Positions 1-11,682 of a DNA stretch of 64,000 nucleotides are shown here, one piece after another. A program made the translations under genes and the position numbers. The stretch lies in assembly GCA_023101885.1 (NCBI GenBank), contig JALPQD010000404.1:620001-684000 (forward strand), in the 5' to 3' direction. Position 1 is the first letter of the stretch. Each line of letters starts with the position of its first letter. The notes below the pieces were generated by a model. The model had not been told where the DNA came from. It was given only the letters and a program-made list of their open reading frames with translations, and searched no databases. Source of the stretch: Typhlomys cinereus. Taxonomy: Eukaryota > Chordata > Mammalia > Rodentia > Platacanthomyidae.

Positions 1-100
1 TTTGATCCATGGTTTCACTTAGTTGCCTAGGCTGATCTTGAAGCTTTGATGTATCTTCTTCAGCTTCCTGAGTACCTGGAATTACAGGCTTACTCCTCTA
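1..100 (-). repeat. B1/PB1-like 7SL-derived SINE fragment
   Basis: The plus strand reads like the reverse complement of an Alu/B1 monomer: a GTTGCCTAGGCTGATCTTGA motif, then CTTCCTGAGTACCTGGAATTACAGGC. The copy is diverged and cut by the window edge. Assignment is by motif resemblance only. Confidence 0.55.
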
Positions 101-1163
101 TGCTCTGCACACTTACTTTAAATGTCTATTTCTAATTGTTCTTAAATAAAATCTGCTTGCCTTATATTTGTGAAAATATAGTCTGGGCTATGCATGCTAA
201 AAATTTTGTTAACATTCTGGAAATTAATAAATTTAGGTTGAAGTTGAGATTATATGGTCAGTTTTACTCTTGAGCACAAAGAAACACCATTCAATTCCAT
301 ATTACACTGTGTACTTGCTCTTAGTCCTCAGTATAGTTCAAAATTATTTTGAAAGGTAGTAAACGCAAGCTCTGATCCACCATCACCCACTTAGACTTCA
401 CACATGCCTAAATTTTATTTTGTAAACCAGTGATTGTTACTGTTAGTGTAGTTTATAAATTTGGCTATATGTATTGCCAATAAATCATTTTTTAAACTAA
501 GGCACAAATGCTTGGAAAGTTCAAACACTTGGAAATTCAACTTGTTTTGATATTGTCTTTAAAACAAACTAAATGTTTTTTTTTCATCATTTAATCCTGT
601 GTCAGCAGTGTCTGCTTTGTTGAAAGGTAAACCAGTATATGTCAGAGAAAGGTCAGCCAGAGTCTCCCATTATTTATGCTTACTTAGGACTAGTTGGCCT
701 GAGCCAGCTGAAAACCTACCCCAGTATAAACTGCTGACAACTACAAAAGTTAAAAAAAAAAAGCAAAAATCACACAATGTATGAAAATATTGAGATCCGA
801 TTTCTCTAGCTATGGGTGTGATAAAAAACACGATCAAATATCAGCTTAAAGTTTCCATCTGAAAATTCAAGACCACTGTGGTGTTAAATCACCACTGAAT
901 AGCAACACTATTCTCTATACACAAAATAGAGCCTGTTGCGAGGCAAAGAAAATCAAAAGCAGACTAATCAAAGTACTGTTGTATTTCTGTTAAGGATGAA
1001 TTGATAGACTTAGCTTAGATGTGAAGCGACAAAGGGATTTCTAAAACTGTGTGAATGAGAAAAATGTAGCCTCAAAGAGTCTTAATGAAGTTCAGACTCG
1101 GCTGACCCAGCTGCGCACCCACTCCTGTTCTGCAACTCTTCTATTACAGAACCATTTCCTCAT
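101..1163. other. AT-rich intergenic DNA, nothing assigned
   Basis: No coding frame with protein-like composition and no repeat I can name. A 61-codon frame near 599-784 is compatible with chance. Confidence 0.5.
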
Positions 1164-1335
1164 TGTGATGGCTAATTTTGTGTGTGATTTTGGTATGCTA
1201 AGGGATACCCAATAATTAGTAAACCAAAATCTGGGGGTATATTTAAGAAAATTTACCTGGAAAAACTAAGACCCACTCACAAGAATGTATTTGGCTGAGA
1301 GGACATCATTCAATCCATTGAGTACACAAATAATG
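1164..1335 (+). mobile_element. ERVL/MLT2-like LTR fragment
   Basis: Begins TGTGATGGCTAATTTTGTGT, contains CTAAGGGATACCCA, and ends in CATCATTCAATCCATTGAG. These landmarks are typical of mammalian ERVL-class LTRs. Only the 5' part is recognisable and no internal retroviral sequence adjoins it. Confidence 0.5.
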
Positions 1336-2282
1336 CAAAACTATGGAAAAGGGTAAATTCATTCTCTCTCCTTGACCTTAGACATCCATCTTTTATAATT
1401 TCTACTACAGCTATTTATTATCTATAATGCCTCCTCTTGCCATATTCTTGATTTCTTTCCATCTATTTATCCATTTCTTTTTGAGTATCCCATTTTAATA
1501 GGGCAGTCCTTCAAATATTGTGCTTTTTAAATACTCTATTTGATAATTCTGATGTATCTGTCATATCCAACTTTACCTCTAACACTTACTTTGTCTCTTC
1601 AAACCCGATTTTCTTCTTCTTTTAGCACATCATAGCAGTTATTGAAAGGAACACATGATACAGTGAATGGATTAATTGATCCCTTTGTGTTATACTTATT
1701 TTGCTAAAAGTTAAGCTTCACTGTTTGTTGTAATTGTAGATATTACAGGCTACATTTTCTCTTAGTGTTCCCCTTTTTGTCTCTCCCACTATCTTTAGGA
1801 TTCTATAAAACTTTTTCAGTGAAGTCTTAGGGTTGTAGTTCTTCCAGCTGTAAAGCATACAGTAAAATGGTGTTGATAAGATGTGGGGAAGAGAATATAT
1901 TTCCTTAATCTTTTGATCATGTGTCAGTCTTTTTTGCACTTGTTATTTTTGTCTGTGAAATTCATAAGTATTTACACTAGGTAAGAGAGGAAAACAAAAG
2001 AGAACTTGAGTGGGATGCAATGAGACCAATTCAAATGCTAGAAAAAATGGAGTTGGTCATCTTCCTTTCCCAGTTTGGGTTACACTCAGATAAAATGTTT
2101 TCCCTAAAGAACAGAGTGTTTGTAGTCTAATTTCAACCTATTTACTTTTGTGCCTTCTTAGAAAACAAGGAAGATTTCCTTTAGTCTTAACATAGCTAAC
2201 AGCTCTGGAACTCCAAGGATATAAAACTAATTTAAAAAATGTGAGCTACCCCTAAAATTGAGCCCTTCTCAAATCGTACTTC
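1336..2282. other. AT-rich intergenic DNA, nothing assigned
   Basis: T-rich stretches and short chance frames only; no gene or named repeat supported. Confidence 0.5.
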
Positions 2283-2514
2283 AAAATGAGCCTTGACAGG
2301 GGCTGGAGAGGTGGCTCAGGGGTTAAGCCTCTGCCTTGCAGGTGGAAGGTACTGAGTTCGGATCCTAGACTCCACGTATAGATGTAGATACCCGGTGGAG
2401 GTGGGGGCGGCTTGCATTTCTGGTCCTGGTAGGGCAGAGCCTGTGAATCCCTGGGCAGAGTAAACAAGGAAGAGGTGGAGGTGGTCTATGGTGGTTCCCG
2501 AATTTGCCCATGGT

Positions 2515-2554
<40 letters not shown>

Positions 2555-2605
2555 CACAATTGAATAAATAATAAATAATAAAAAAATTTGAAAAATGAGC
2601 CTTGA
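2283..2605 (+). mobile_element. B2-type SINE (young subfamily) with 14-bp TSD
   Basis: The element runs 2299-2591. It has a tRNA-derived head with a Pol III A box (TGGCTCAGGGG, 2312-2322) and B box (GTTCGGATCC, 2356-2365). A non-mouse-like body follows (TTTCTGGTCCTGGTAGGGC ... GGTGGTTCCCGAATTTGCCC), then a (CA)n tract at about 2518-2551 and an A/T-rich AATAAATAATAAA tail. The 14-bp direct repeat AAAATGAGCCTTGA lies at 2283-2296 and 2592-2605, so this is an L1-mobilised insertion. Close relatives sit at 25841, 52040 and 59258. Confidence 0.88.
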
Positions 2606-2985
2606 TAAACTTAGGAATTATAGTTTACATGTCCCTGACATTATTAGACTCTGATTACAAAAATATCCCTACAAGAAAAGAAAAAGATATTCTATGAAAT
2701 TTATGGTTCAATGAAAACAGGGTTGCAATTTCTTTCACATCCTCCCACAAAGAGGAAAAACCCGCTTGTCAGAATGGTACCCATCCCTGTTACTGTAACA
2801 CTAGAACAAGAACCTAAAAAGGGGAAGGACATAGATCAATAAGGAAGACAGCCAATAAACACACAGTTAGGAAGAGAGTATATCAAACTTCTCTGTAGGT
2901 AGCTGTTATTATACCCATAGAATGGGAACTCACAGTGGAAACCTTTCGGTCTAAAGTTAGATGAGTGAAGTGAAATGCACATATC
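2606..2985. other. AT-rich intergenic DNA, nothing assigned
   Basis: No coding frame or recognisable repeat. Confidence 0.45.
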
Positions 2986-3242
2986 AGCATGGTGGCCTAA
3001 AGAGAGATAGATAACTTGTTACACTATGGAGGCCTGAACCCCCACAGGAGTATACAAGCCAGAGTGAACCCTGAGGTCCATTGAGACATGAGGATGAAAG
3101 AGTGGGAGAGAGTGGGAGGGAATAGTGAAGGGGAGGGAAGGAATGGGAGGGAGAAGGAAGAGAGGGAAGCCAGGATGAATACTCAATATGCTTGTAAACG
3201 TGGAAAAAAGTAATAAAAAAACCAAAAAAAAAAAAAAAGAAA
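2986..3242 (+). mobile_element. L1 3'-UTR fragment (older subfamily)
   Basis: A purine-rich tract (GGGAGGGAATAGTGAAGGGG and similar) is followed by an ATATGCTTGTAAACGTGG motif, AATAAA and an A-rich tail near 3222-3238. This order matches the G-rich 3' UTR and tail of the other L1 copies here, but it is much more diverged. The 5' limit is uncertain. Confidence 0.6.
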
Positions 3243-5929
3243 GATAGGATTTGAGGTTCTCTCAATACCCATAGGTGGATTCATATAAAGCAGCAGCAGC
3301 AGTGGTGAGGAAAAATAAGCCCAGAGTCATTTTACCTTTCATGAACAACACAAAAATTTTATTCATGAAGCCAAAGGACTAAATAACCTAGCTATGATTT
3401 GGTTAAGGATGGGAAACTATCTTACTGTGCATAATACATTCCAATTTAACTTCAAATATGGTTCTAGTGATTCCTTCTTATTACTGGACTATCTCTCAAA
3501 TATAACCTCAGAAATATACATCCTGACATATATCTTATTAATAATCACTGTACATTTATGAAAGCCATTCTCAATTATATAGACCCCTAAATCATATTGT
3601 TAAAAACTGGATCACAGTCTCCTTAAAAGTGATATATTGAACTATAAATTTAAATTAGTAGAATATAAACATTGCAAGCTAAATAAAATAAAAGCAAAAG
3701 CCTTCTGTTTAATGATAGCAATAGCTTTTGTGCCTTGTCTTTCAAGTTGAATGAGCCCCTCTGTTATCTATATGGATCTACTTAGCAGATTGATTGTGTC
3801 TTCTGAACTTTTTCTTCTGTAGAAAATTATGATTAATTGCACAGGTAATATAAAATAATAATATATTATTAAAAGAAATTCATGAAAGTGATTTGATATA
3901 AACTGTCAGGCTTCAGGAAAAGTATAACTTTCTGGTGAGGTTAAAAAATGTTTTGATAGTTTTAACAAGAATAAAGAAAACTGCTCTCAGGCAAATACTA
4001 CAGTCTTTTTAATAATTTATATCACTTAGTGCATGATGAATAATTATAGGAAAATATAGCACAAGTCCACTTTAATGTGGATACAAAGATTTTTAAGGAA
4101 AATTCTCTTAAAATTATGGATTAAAGAATAATTATATACCTGCTGCAACTACACACATACTTTTTAGGATGGAATGAGATACAGATGAACAAATATTAGA
4201 TTCTCTCACACATAGACTTGCATTTAAAATTCTCTAAGGGGTCTTTGTAGTTCTAGCAAGTAACTAAAGAATAATGATGTTTTAAATACAGAGAATAGTA
4301 TCAGCCATAGGCTTAAAAAGGAAAGAAATAGTTCTAAGTAATAATTGGATCTGGTTCCATGTTCTGAAAGTATTGAAACACACTCATATTACCTATTGAG
4401 ATTATAAAATAACATCAGAGATTAAAAACTTTGGATTATGACCAAAAAAACTACATTTGTAGTAACTGAAAATCTTTCATGGTTTCTTTTGGTATTTGTC
4501 TGCATAAGATAGCACAAAAAGTGAAGCTATTTCAATTTTGTCCTGATTAAAAAATATTCATTCTGACATGAAGCAGTTCTTAAAGATATTTTTTAAGTTT
4601 AAAATATTTTAGAATCTGCCATAAAGCATAAAGTTACATTCTACAGTGAAGCAATGGTTCATTGTACTTTTTATTCATGATGCAGTTCATATAATTTGAA
4701 AGGACTAAATATAAAAGAGTGAGTATTGAACTTTGTCTCTTTCAATTAGCCTTAGGGATTTGAAGGTTTAAAATCAAATTATTGTGTTCTTATGTGTGTT
4801 TCACTCAAAGAACATTCACAGAAATAAGTCTAACATATAATTTTCTCTTTCAAACAAAGTTCTACTCTATTTTTGCAAAGAACAAAGCTATAATTTTCTT
4901 GGTTATTAAAATTCAAAGGTTCAAAGCCAGCTTTAACTTTCCAAATTTGCCATGCATTCGGCTAAAATATAAAGGTATAAACTATTCTTTCTCACCAAAA
5001 AAGGTTTTTTGGGTTTTTATTTTAGTCATCAAAATGTCCCCCAATGATTCTCTTTTTCTGATATCCAGAGACTTGTGTGGTCTGTTCTCTGTTGAACTAA
5101 AAGTGATTTATACAACTGATAGGATTTCATAATCCTATCTTCTGAATTGAGACTATAGATATACAAGAAAAATTACTTCTTCCTTAATTACTCAATTATT
5201 CATTCTGAGGAAAACCTGTCACCATGATGTAAGAATACACAAGGAAGTTCAAAGAGCAGTAATTGAAGCTTCGTGCCACCATTCAGCATCAGTCAAAAAA
5301 CATGTAAAGAAACTATTTTGAGCCACTTATGTGAGCAGATCAGCCAGTTAAGTCTTTAGATGATTTCAAGCTTACTCACGATACACCTACAACTCCACAA
5401 AGTACCCTAACCAAAAGCCTGTTATCCAAATAAAACATTTCAACTTAAGAAATAATATTCATCGCTGTCTTAAATAATTAAATTTCAAGGAACTTATTAT
5501 GTGACTGTCAATTATCATCTGACTATCAAAACTTAGAACATGTTCTTCATATCTCTGTGATTCTCACTTTTCCATTGCTGTCATTGGAACTCTGATCCAC
5601 AATTTCTTACTTACATTACCATTCTTGGTCCCCTGATAGTAATGTTTTGATTAACTTTGTATGTCTCCAGAGGGCTTTGCAATTCCATGTGCTGAAATTA
5701 TGACTCTATTTCTTTTCCTTTATCAAAAATTCTAAATAGTTTTTACATTTACACAATCAGGTCCCACTACTGCAACAATTTGAAAGCCTTGGCATTGCAC
5801 TTCATCTCAACTTCCATGATATATGTTTTACCAATGCTGGCAACAATTTACATTCTTCTATTTCCATTTACCCCACCATAGAGTTATTCATATGGCAAAA
5901 AAGGCTTGAAAGGTAGAATTCTCTTTCAG
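3243..5929. other. Long AT-rich intergenic stretch
   Basis: About 2.7 kb with no assignable gene. A 116-codon frame (4782-5132) has AT-driven composition and no recognisable domain. There may be highly decayed repeats that I cannot classify. Confidence 0.5.
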
Positions 5930-6118
5930 CAAAAATCATGAGTTCTGTTTATCTACTGCCTCTTGCTCTTGACTATGGAAATAAGATTACTTGTGTCTTC
6001 AAGTTCCTGCTGCTGTAATTTCTGTGTAGTAATGGACTGTTGAGAGCTAATGAAATTTCTTCCCTAAATTGCTATAGTCAGTATTTTGCTGCAGCAACAT
6101 ATATTGAAACTAACACAA
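5930..6118 (+). mobile_element. ERVL/MaLR-like LTR 3' part
   Basis: Landmarks near 6010-6118 (a TTGCTATAGTCAGTATTTTGC block, then GCAACATATATTGAAACTAACAC) resemble the 3' ends of rodent ERVL/MaLR LTRs, where a poly-A signal region precedes a CAGCAACAG...ACTAA end. Diverged, and only the 3' part is seen. Confidence 0.4.
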
Positions 6119-6530
6119 ACTGAAATTTGTATTGACAGGTGAATGGCAAATAAATTGTAATATAGCCATCCAATAGAATATCATTTAGCTATGAAAAGCC
6201 ATGGGAACTGACACATGAAAAATGAGGAATAGAATATTTTATCACATGTAAAAATTAGATACAAAAGTCTACATATTCTGTGAATTTATATGAAATACTG
6301 GTAACAAGAAAATCCACACAGAACAGAAAGCAGATTTTAAATTGACAGGGGATTAGAGATAAAACAATAGGAGACTGATTGCCGAAGTTTAGAGCAGCAA
6401 AGTTTATAATATTGGCAAGTGATAATGAGTTCATAGTTTTGTGGATGTATCACATATTAGTGAACTGTGTACTTTCAAACGTTTCAAATGCTAAATCATA
6501 CATTGTATGTTACAGTGGAAAGAAATAAAG
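6119..6530 (+). mobile_element. Ancient L1M ORF2-end/3'-UTR remnant
   Basis: The order of fragments (AATAGAATATCATTTAGCTATG, then ACATATTCTGTGAATTTATA, then CAGAACAGAAAGCAGATT, then GATAATGAGTTCATAGTTTTGTGG) matches the end of ORF2 and early 3' UTR of old mammalian L1M elements. No open frame survives. Confidence 0.55.
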
Positions 6531-6579
6531 GCTCTCCCTTATGTAACTATGTAGACTATTTTGTTTATATTTATCAGTT

Positions 6580-6790
6580 ATTCTCTCTGCTGCTCTGAGA
6601 CAACAAGCCGTACAAATTAGGGGAGAAAAGGATATTTATTTGGTTTAAGGTTCCAAAGGGGAGACACAGTTCATTATGATAGGAAAGTCATGGCTGCCTC
6701 AAACAAGTTGTAAGCAGCTTAAGTTACAAGGACATCGTAGATGCTGAGAAAGGCGAACTGTTAGAACATTTGCCTCCATATCTCATGTAC
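6580..6790 (-). mobile_element. MaLR/ERVL-like LTR fragment
   Basis: TGCTGCTCTGAGACAACAAG, GGGAGAAAAGGATATTTATT and TCATGGCTGCCTCAAACAAG in that order resemble the antisense of rodent LTRs of this class. Old and partial. Confidence 0.35.
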
Positions 6791-6924
6791 ACTAATGAAA
6801 ATAAACTGAAGCTAACGTTTTACTACTGTAGAAGGTAAAACATTTTGTTTACTTCAGAGGAATAATTCAATTTCTGTCAGCATACGCAATTCACATATAG
6901 TAGCTATTCAACGTGTGTAGTGGG

Positions 6925-7020
6925 TGTAGTGGGCCAAACCTTTGTCAGCACTTGAGAATCACTAGTTAGAATCAGAGGAGGAGAATCACAAGTTAAAGAC
7001 CAACTTAGATTATATACCAA
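6925..7020 (+). repeat. Degenerate B1/7SL-like SINE fragment
   Basis: GTGGGTGTAGTGGGCCAAAC, then TCAGCACTTGAGAATCACTA, then GAGGAGGAGAATCACAAGTT parallels the B1 order (GGTGG...AGCACTTGGGAGGC...GGCAGGAGAATC). Strongly decayed. Confidence 0.35.
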
Positions 7021-7119
7021 GAATTTGTTCCTTCACAAAGTAAAGAAATTGAAAGTCTGTTTTACTTTACAAATAATCTTAAAATAAGAGAAAAGATGAG
7101 TATTCCCTGGTTCAATGGG

Positions 7120-7125
7120 TTATTC

Positions 7126-7182
<57 letters not shown>

Positions 7183-7406
7183 TTACTTATTTGTGTGTGT
7201 GTGTGTGTGCGTGTGTGTGTGTTTGTGTAAGAAGACACTGTGTGTCCCTGTGGATGCCAAGGGTGACTTCTGGAATCATCCTGGATTGCTTCTACCTCCT
7301 TCTTGATTGGGTCTGGGATTTCCCAGGCTTTGGGCACCAGGGCCAGAAGTGCAGAACCCCGCCAGTCTTAATCCTCCAGCCATCTCTCCAGCCAGATTAT
7401 TCAGAT
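7120..7406 (-). mobile_element. B2-type SINE (older body type), antisense, with (AT)n/(GT)n tail and TSD
   Basis: The plus strand shows, in order, a 10-bp repeat TTATTCAGAT (7120-7129), an (AT)n run to about 7179, a (GT)n run to about 7230, the SINE body in antisense (CACTGTGTGTCCCTGTGGAT, GGCCAGAAGTGCAGAA), the end of the head (CATCTCTCCAGCC), and the second TTATTCAGAT (7397-7406). The promoter part of the head is missing, so the copy is internally or 5' truncated. The body matches copies at 9070, 58780 and 59826, not the 2299 type. Confidence 0.75.
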
Positions 7407-7583
7407 TTTTGAGAGAGTATCCAGGTCTAAAATATTTTAGACACAAGCTCCTATTCATGCCAATAATTATTTTATTCTCTAAATGTGGTTTTATATCTTT
7501 AACGAACTCTGAAATTTAGCCCTGCATATTTAACCTCTATTTTAAGGCATATTCTATTTTTTTCTATAATCACTATTAGTTGT

Positions 7584-7622
7584 TGTATTAGTCAGGTTCT
7601 CTAGAGATGCAGAATCGACACA

Positions 7623-7658
<36 letters not shown>

Positions 7659-8088
7659 AATGTATTAAGTTGTCTTACAGTATGGCCAAGGTAGTCCAAC
7701 AATTGGTGCTAGTAGCCGAGGTAGTCTAACGATGGCTGTCAGTAGCTGCTCAGTTCGGTAGTCAAGTGGGTGATGGCTGAAGGCTGGAGAATTCCTAGAA
7801 TCTTCAGTCTAGCCAACCACTAAGAGGGTTGGAAGGCTAGAGGCTCAAAGAAACCAAGTGGCTGGAAGGAAGAGCGATTCCTAGCACGGCTGCAAGAAGG
7901 GATCTGTTCTCCTTGGTGGCTGCTTTTTATATGATGTAGTACTTGGAGGATCCTTTGATAGTTTTGGAGGTTCTGGGGTGGGTATAATCCTTTCAAGTAG
8001 TCTCAGTTGATCCTTTCCAGAGGTGGTCTCAGCTCAGCTTAGATAATACCGGTTGTGTCAAGTTGACACCCAGGCTTTAGTATTACAG
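7584..8088 (-). mobile_element. Solo ERVL/MLT2-like LTR
   Basis: The plus strand begins TGTATTAGTCAGGTTCTCTAGAG, the antisense of the usual ...GAACC(C)TGACTAATACA end. It then has an (AT)n tract (about 7625-7656) and ends with TGTGTCAAGTTGACACCCAG near 8057-8075. Read on the minus strand it shares CCTGGGTGYCRACTTGAC and GCTGAGACCACCT with the LTR at 19607-19941. No gag/pol remnants adjoin, so it is a solo LTR. Confidence 0.6.
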
Positions 8089-9069
8089 TTGTCTATTGTT
8101 TAAGGAAGCTGAACATTAGACTCAATGAACCCACCAGAATTATCATTCAAGCAGTGTCAGTCAAGCAAATTGGGCCCAAAAGGGTACAATATTATGTCTG
8201 CATGCATAGGCATCAGATGGCTAAGGCTTCTTTCCAGGACCTCTTCCAGAATTTTCTAGTTAGTGTGTGTATCCCCTTAGAAAATATTAAACCTGTTAAC
8301 ATGAATTGAGTGGGCCACTGAGTAAAGGAATGGAAAAGTGCAGGGACTATTCGGAGAGAAATGTCTTACTGATTGTTTTGTCTTTAGTGAAATCAAGGTG
8401 ACATGTAGCAGTAAACCAAGGCTATGAGAGTTAAATTATCGCCTGACTCTGAAAATTCTAAGTACATCAGAAAACAGCTGAATCATTTGCTTTTTCATAT
8501 GCCCATAAAGTATCCTTCTCAGCACTCCCTTCTCCCTCAGGGCATACACACAGAGAAACGATTCTTCCCAGGTTTCAAAAACCCTGACATTACTTGAAAA
8601 TCAAGGTAACAGCAAAAGTCATAATCACTACTTAAATAATCAGAAGGTTCCCTTTATATCAAGAGAACTTTTTATGCACATTCATGCATGCATAAATCAC
8701 AAACACTTGCAGGCATGTGTGGGTGCTCGTTCAGTAGCATGCAAATAGAGAACAAGCAGAAGCATTGCATGTAATTTATTTCTACTTTGTTATGAAGATC
8801 AGTCAGACCTCCTGGTAATATGAAAAAATAGATGAAAAACTTGGTGAAGAAATATTTTAAAGAAGTCAATATATTGTTCAACTTACTAGAATTAACAAGA
8901 CCTCTCAAGTCATAATTTGTATACCTTGTGTCACCAGTTGTGTATCACTTTGTTCACCAAATTTCTAACACTTAAATCTCCTTTGCCACTCTATGTTAGT
9001 TTATAAGAAATGCACTCCATCACTATGAATTGAAACCAAATTTCCTGTGGTTTAATCACAGTTTTTTTG
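8089..9069. other. Intergenic DNA, nothing assigned
   Basis: No protein-like frame and no named repeat. A 78-codon minus-strand frame at 8672-8908 has no recognisable feature. Confidence 0.45.
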
Positions 9070-9331
9070 ATTTTTTAAAAATAATTTATTTACTGTGTGT
9101 GTGAATATAGTGTGTATCCCTATGGAGGACCAAGGGTGACTTCGGAAATCATCGTGGATCACTTCTACCTTTTTCTTGCTTGGTTCTGAGATTTTGAAGA
9201 GTCTTCCCACCAGAGCCAGAAGTACTGGCCACTGCTGTTTTCACCTGGCGTTTTTATGTGGGAACTGGAATCTGAACTCAGGATCTTCTGCTTACAAGGC
9301 AGTCTTAAACTCTGAGCCATCTCTTCAGCCC
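9070..9331 (-). mobile_element. B2-type SINE (older body type), antisense
   Basis: The plus strand runs from an A/T-rich tail (AATAATTTATTTACTGTGTG) through the body (GGGTGACTTCGGAAATCATC, CCAGAGCCAGAAGTACTGG) to the reverse-complemented B box (GAACTCAGGATC) and head end (GAGCCATCTCTTCAGCCC, about 9315-9331). It keeps both internal promoter regions in diverged form. The 82-codon plus frame here is the SINE itself, not a gene. Confidence 0.75.
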
Positions 9332-10722
9332 ATTGTTGGCTTTTATTCTAATGAAGTTGCTATCATCAATTGCTTGTTCTATATAAGTAATGTTTTACAA
9401 AAGATAATTGTGAAAACATTTTAGTGGTTTTCAACACACATATACTCCATTTAAGTTTTAATACATCAAATACAACCTAATATTTATCGAAGATTTATTC
9501 TATGTTCTAAACACATTTAATTGTGTAATTCTCTATATACGAAACTTTTGTTTCCATTTTCCCTTACAGTAAATAACTTGCCAAAGATTATTATTATTTT
9601 CTAGCCATTTTATGTTTTTTTTTAAAAGACAAAGATTCTTTAGTGCTCTTGTTTTAATGTGTGACCAAAACTAAGGGAAAGAGAAACTAGCGGGCTCTGG
9701 GAGGGTCATTTGCACAATATTCTTGTGTCATGTTGCATCATTGTTGATATCTGTTGAAACTTATGGGAATACTTAAGATAATATTCTGCCCATCTACCTG
9801 AAAGCTATAAACAAGCTAAAATAGCACCTTCAGATAGCATCTGAAACCTGTATCAGAGATTTGTACATTTTTATAACAAGGCTACCAGATGTTTCCACAA
9901 GTGCTTTTGAAATGTACTTTCATTTGTGACACTCATTTGTTAAGTAATTACAGAAATTTTATGATACCATTTCCATTATACAACATGCTTTGGGGGGTAT
10001 CATGAATCCTTATATTCAGGCCATGGTCAATTATGTTTGACATAATAATAGAAATTTTACTTTTATTCTCTTTGAGGCAAGATCTTTGTTTTGCATGGAC
10101 ACTCATCAAAGAAAGGATTAAATTAAATTCTGTGCCAAAAAATGTTTTCTTGTCTAACATGTATGACTATGCCAGGTCATGACAAGATTCCAACAGATAC
10201 ATTATTTTGCGTTTCTTCTTCTTGACTCTACTTATATACAAAGGCCATTATCTGCAACCTAAGTTATTCTCATATTTTGAACATGGACTGTGCCCATCTG
10301 TTATTCAAAGACAACACAGGCACACCCATCTTGCCAAAGGGCAAGATTGCATATGGCCTCTTGTACCTTGAGCTCCATCTTCAGCCTGTACCAGGTGTCT
10401 TTAGGAGACAGGCTTACAGTGCAGAATTTCTTGTATAACAGCTTCTGTTTGATGGATTTAAACTAAGCAAATCTGTTCTTTTTAACAATAACATTTCATT
10501 TATTATTCCATAAACTGCCTGTCAATCTGTTCTTGACAAATACTTAAAAGGACAAAATCTAAATAGAGCAAGATGCCCTAAGCTTTACAATCTGCAAATA
10601 GTTGTTAACTTTAAGTGTTTGCAGAAATGTAGCATTTAATTACTTTTAAAAATCTGAAACAGACACTTCTTTGAAACTAGAGCCAAAAACAACCCCCATG
10701 GAAAAAATGAAAAAATCTTACT
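9332..10722. other. AT-rich intergenic DNA, nothing assigned
   Basis: No supported gene or recognisable repeat. Confidence 0.45.
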
Positions 10723-11300
10723 TGGAACATCAGAGACCCTACATTAATCACCAGGAACCAGGCCAGCCTAATCTCTCCCCATCCAAAAGCTCAGGGAAAT
10801 TTGCAGAAGAGGGAGCTTTAAGATTATAGGAGCCTAAAGATGGAGAGGAGCAACTATATGCAAGATACTCCACACAAGTTAGGGTCAAAGTAATCATAAT
10901 AGGACTTTCCATGACCTGCGTAATGACCAACATGTCATTGACCCCCCAAAGTCTAGCATGAATCACAGGCTCTAAGATCCTTAGAGGCAAGGGATTAATA
11001 GCCACAATAGTATTCCTATACTAAAGGGGAAACACAGAAAAGAGCTCTAGGCAATGCTACTGAGTCCTTACACCTGGCCAGAGAGGAGGACCCAGAGAGA
11101 AGTTTGACATTCACACTAAAGGATGCTCAGGGATGGGGGGTGACCCACTGGGAGAAAGGAAAGGAGGGGGAAAGGAAGAGTAAAAGGGGGGAGGGAGCAA
11201 GGGGATCCATGGAGGGGTGGAGGGAGAGAGGGAAATGGGGTACCTATCAAGTTTGTATGAGTGGAAAAAATAAATAAAATAAAAAACAGTTCTAAAAAAA
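10723..11300 (+). mobile_element. 5'-truncated L1 (3' UTR only)
   Basis: Starts at GGAACATCAGAGACCCTAC and follows the same 3' UTR as the full L1 at 37036-37608: the CAGGCCAGCCTAATCTCTCC block, the CTTAGAGGCAAGGGATTAAT block, a G/A-rich tract (about 11130-11235), a CTATCAAGTTTGTATGAGTG block, then AATAAATAAAATAAAA. Retro-inserted without ORF2. I could not fix an exact TSD. Confidence 0.85.
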
Positions 11301-11615
11301 AGCTTATAAACTGTGGTTGGGCATGAAAAATATTGCCCTTCTTTATCATCTCTTTTCCTTCATCTTTAGGCTCAACTGAGCTATCTAAATATCTATTACT
11401 TGTAACTTAGGGAAGACCTAAATTTTCAGCATTTTATTGAGGTGCTTTACAATTTAATTTAAGAGCGAAGTCTACAAGAGAACTACTGGAGGCTAGAATT
11501 TTTTGAATGGTTCTCAAGCTTATCACCCATTACAATTGTATTTTTAGTGTGGTATGTATGAGAACAGAGATTCTCACATATTTTGTTCTCAGACTGTTGC
11601 ACTTATTAAACTCAT

Positions 11616-11682
11616 AAGAAATTGCATTTTTAAATTTTAAAATGTATAATTACATTTTTAATAAAAAAAGAAATTGCATTTT
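11616..11682 (+). mobile_element. Ultra-short (37-bp) L1-tail-like insertion with 15-bp TSD
   Basis: AAGAAATTGCATTTT occurs at 11616-11630 and again at 11668-11682. The 37 bp between them (11631-11667) ends in an AATAAAAA run and shares AAATGTATAATTAC plus a T-run and AATAAA with the 3' end of the L1 at 16905-16940. This is what an almost completely 5'-truncated retro-insertion would look like. Confidence 0.6.

Noticed and set aside
2299..2370. tRNA gene suggested by A and B boxes
   Set aside because: The boxes belong to SINE heads; no cloverleaf or anticodon arm can be folded with confidence, and copies are dispersed with TSDs.
4782..5132. 116-codon plus-strand frame
   Set aside because: AT-driven phenylalanine/isoleucine/lysine-rich composition, no domain, no flanking gene features.
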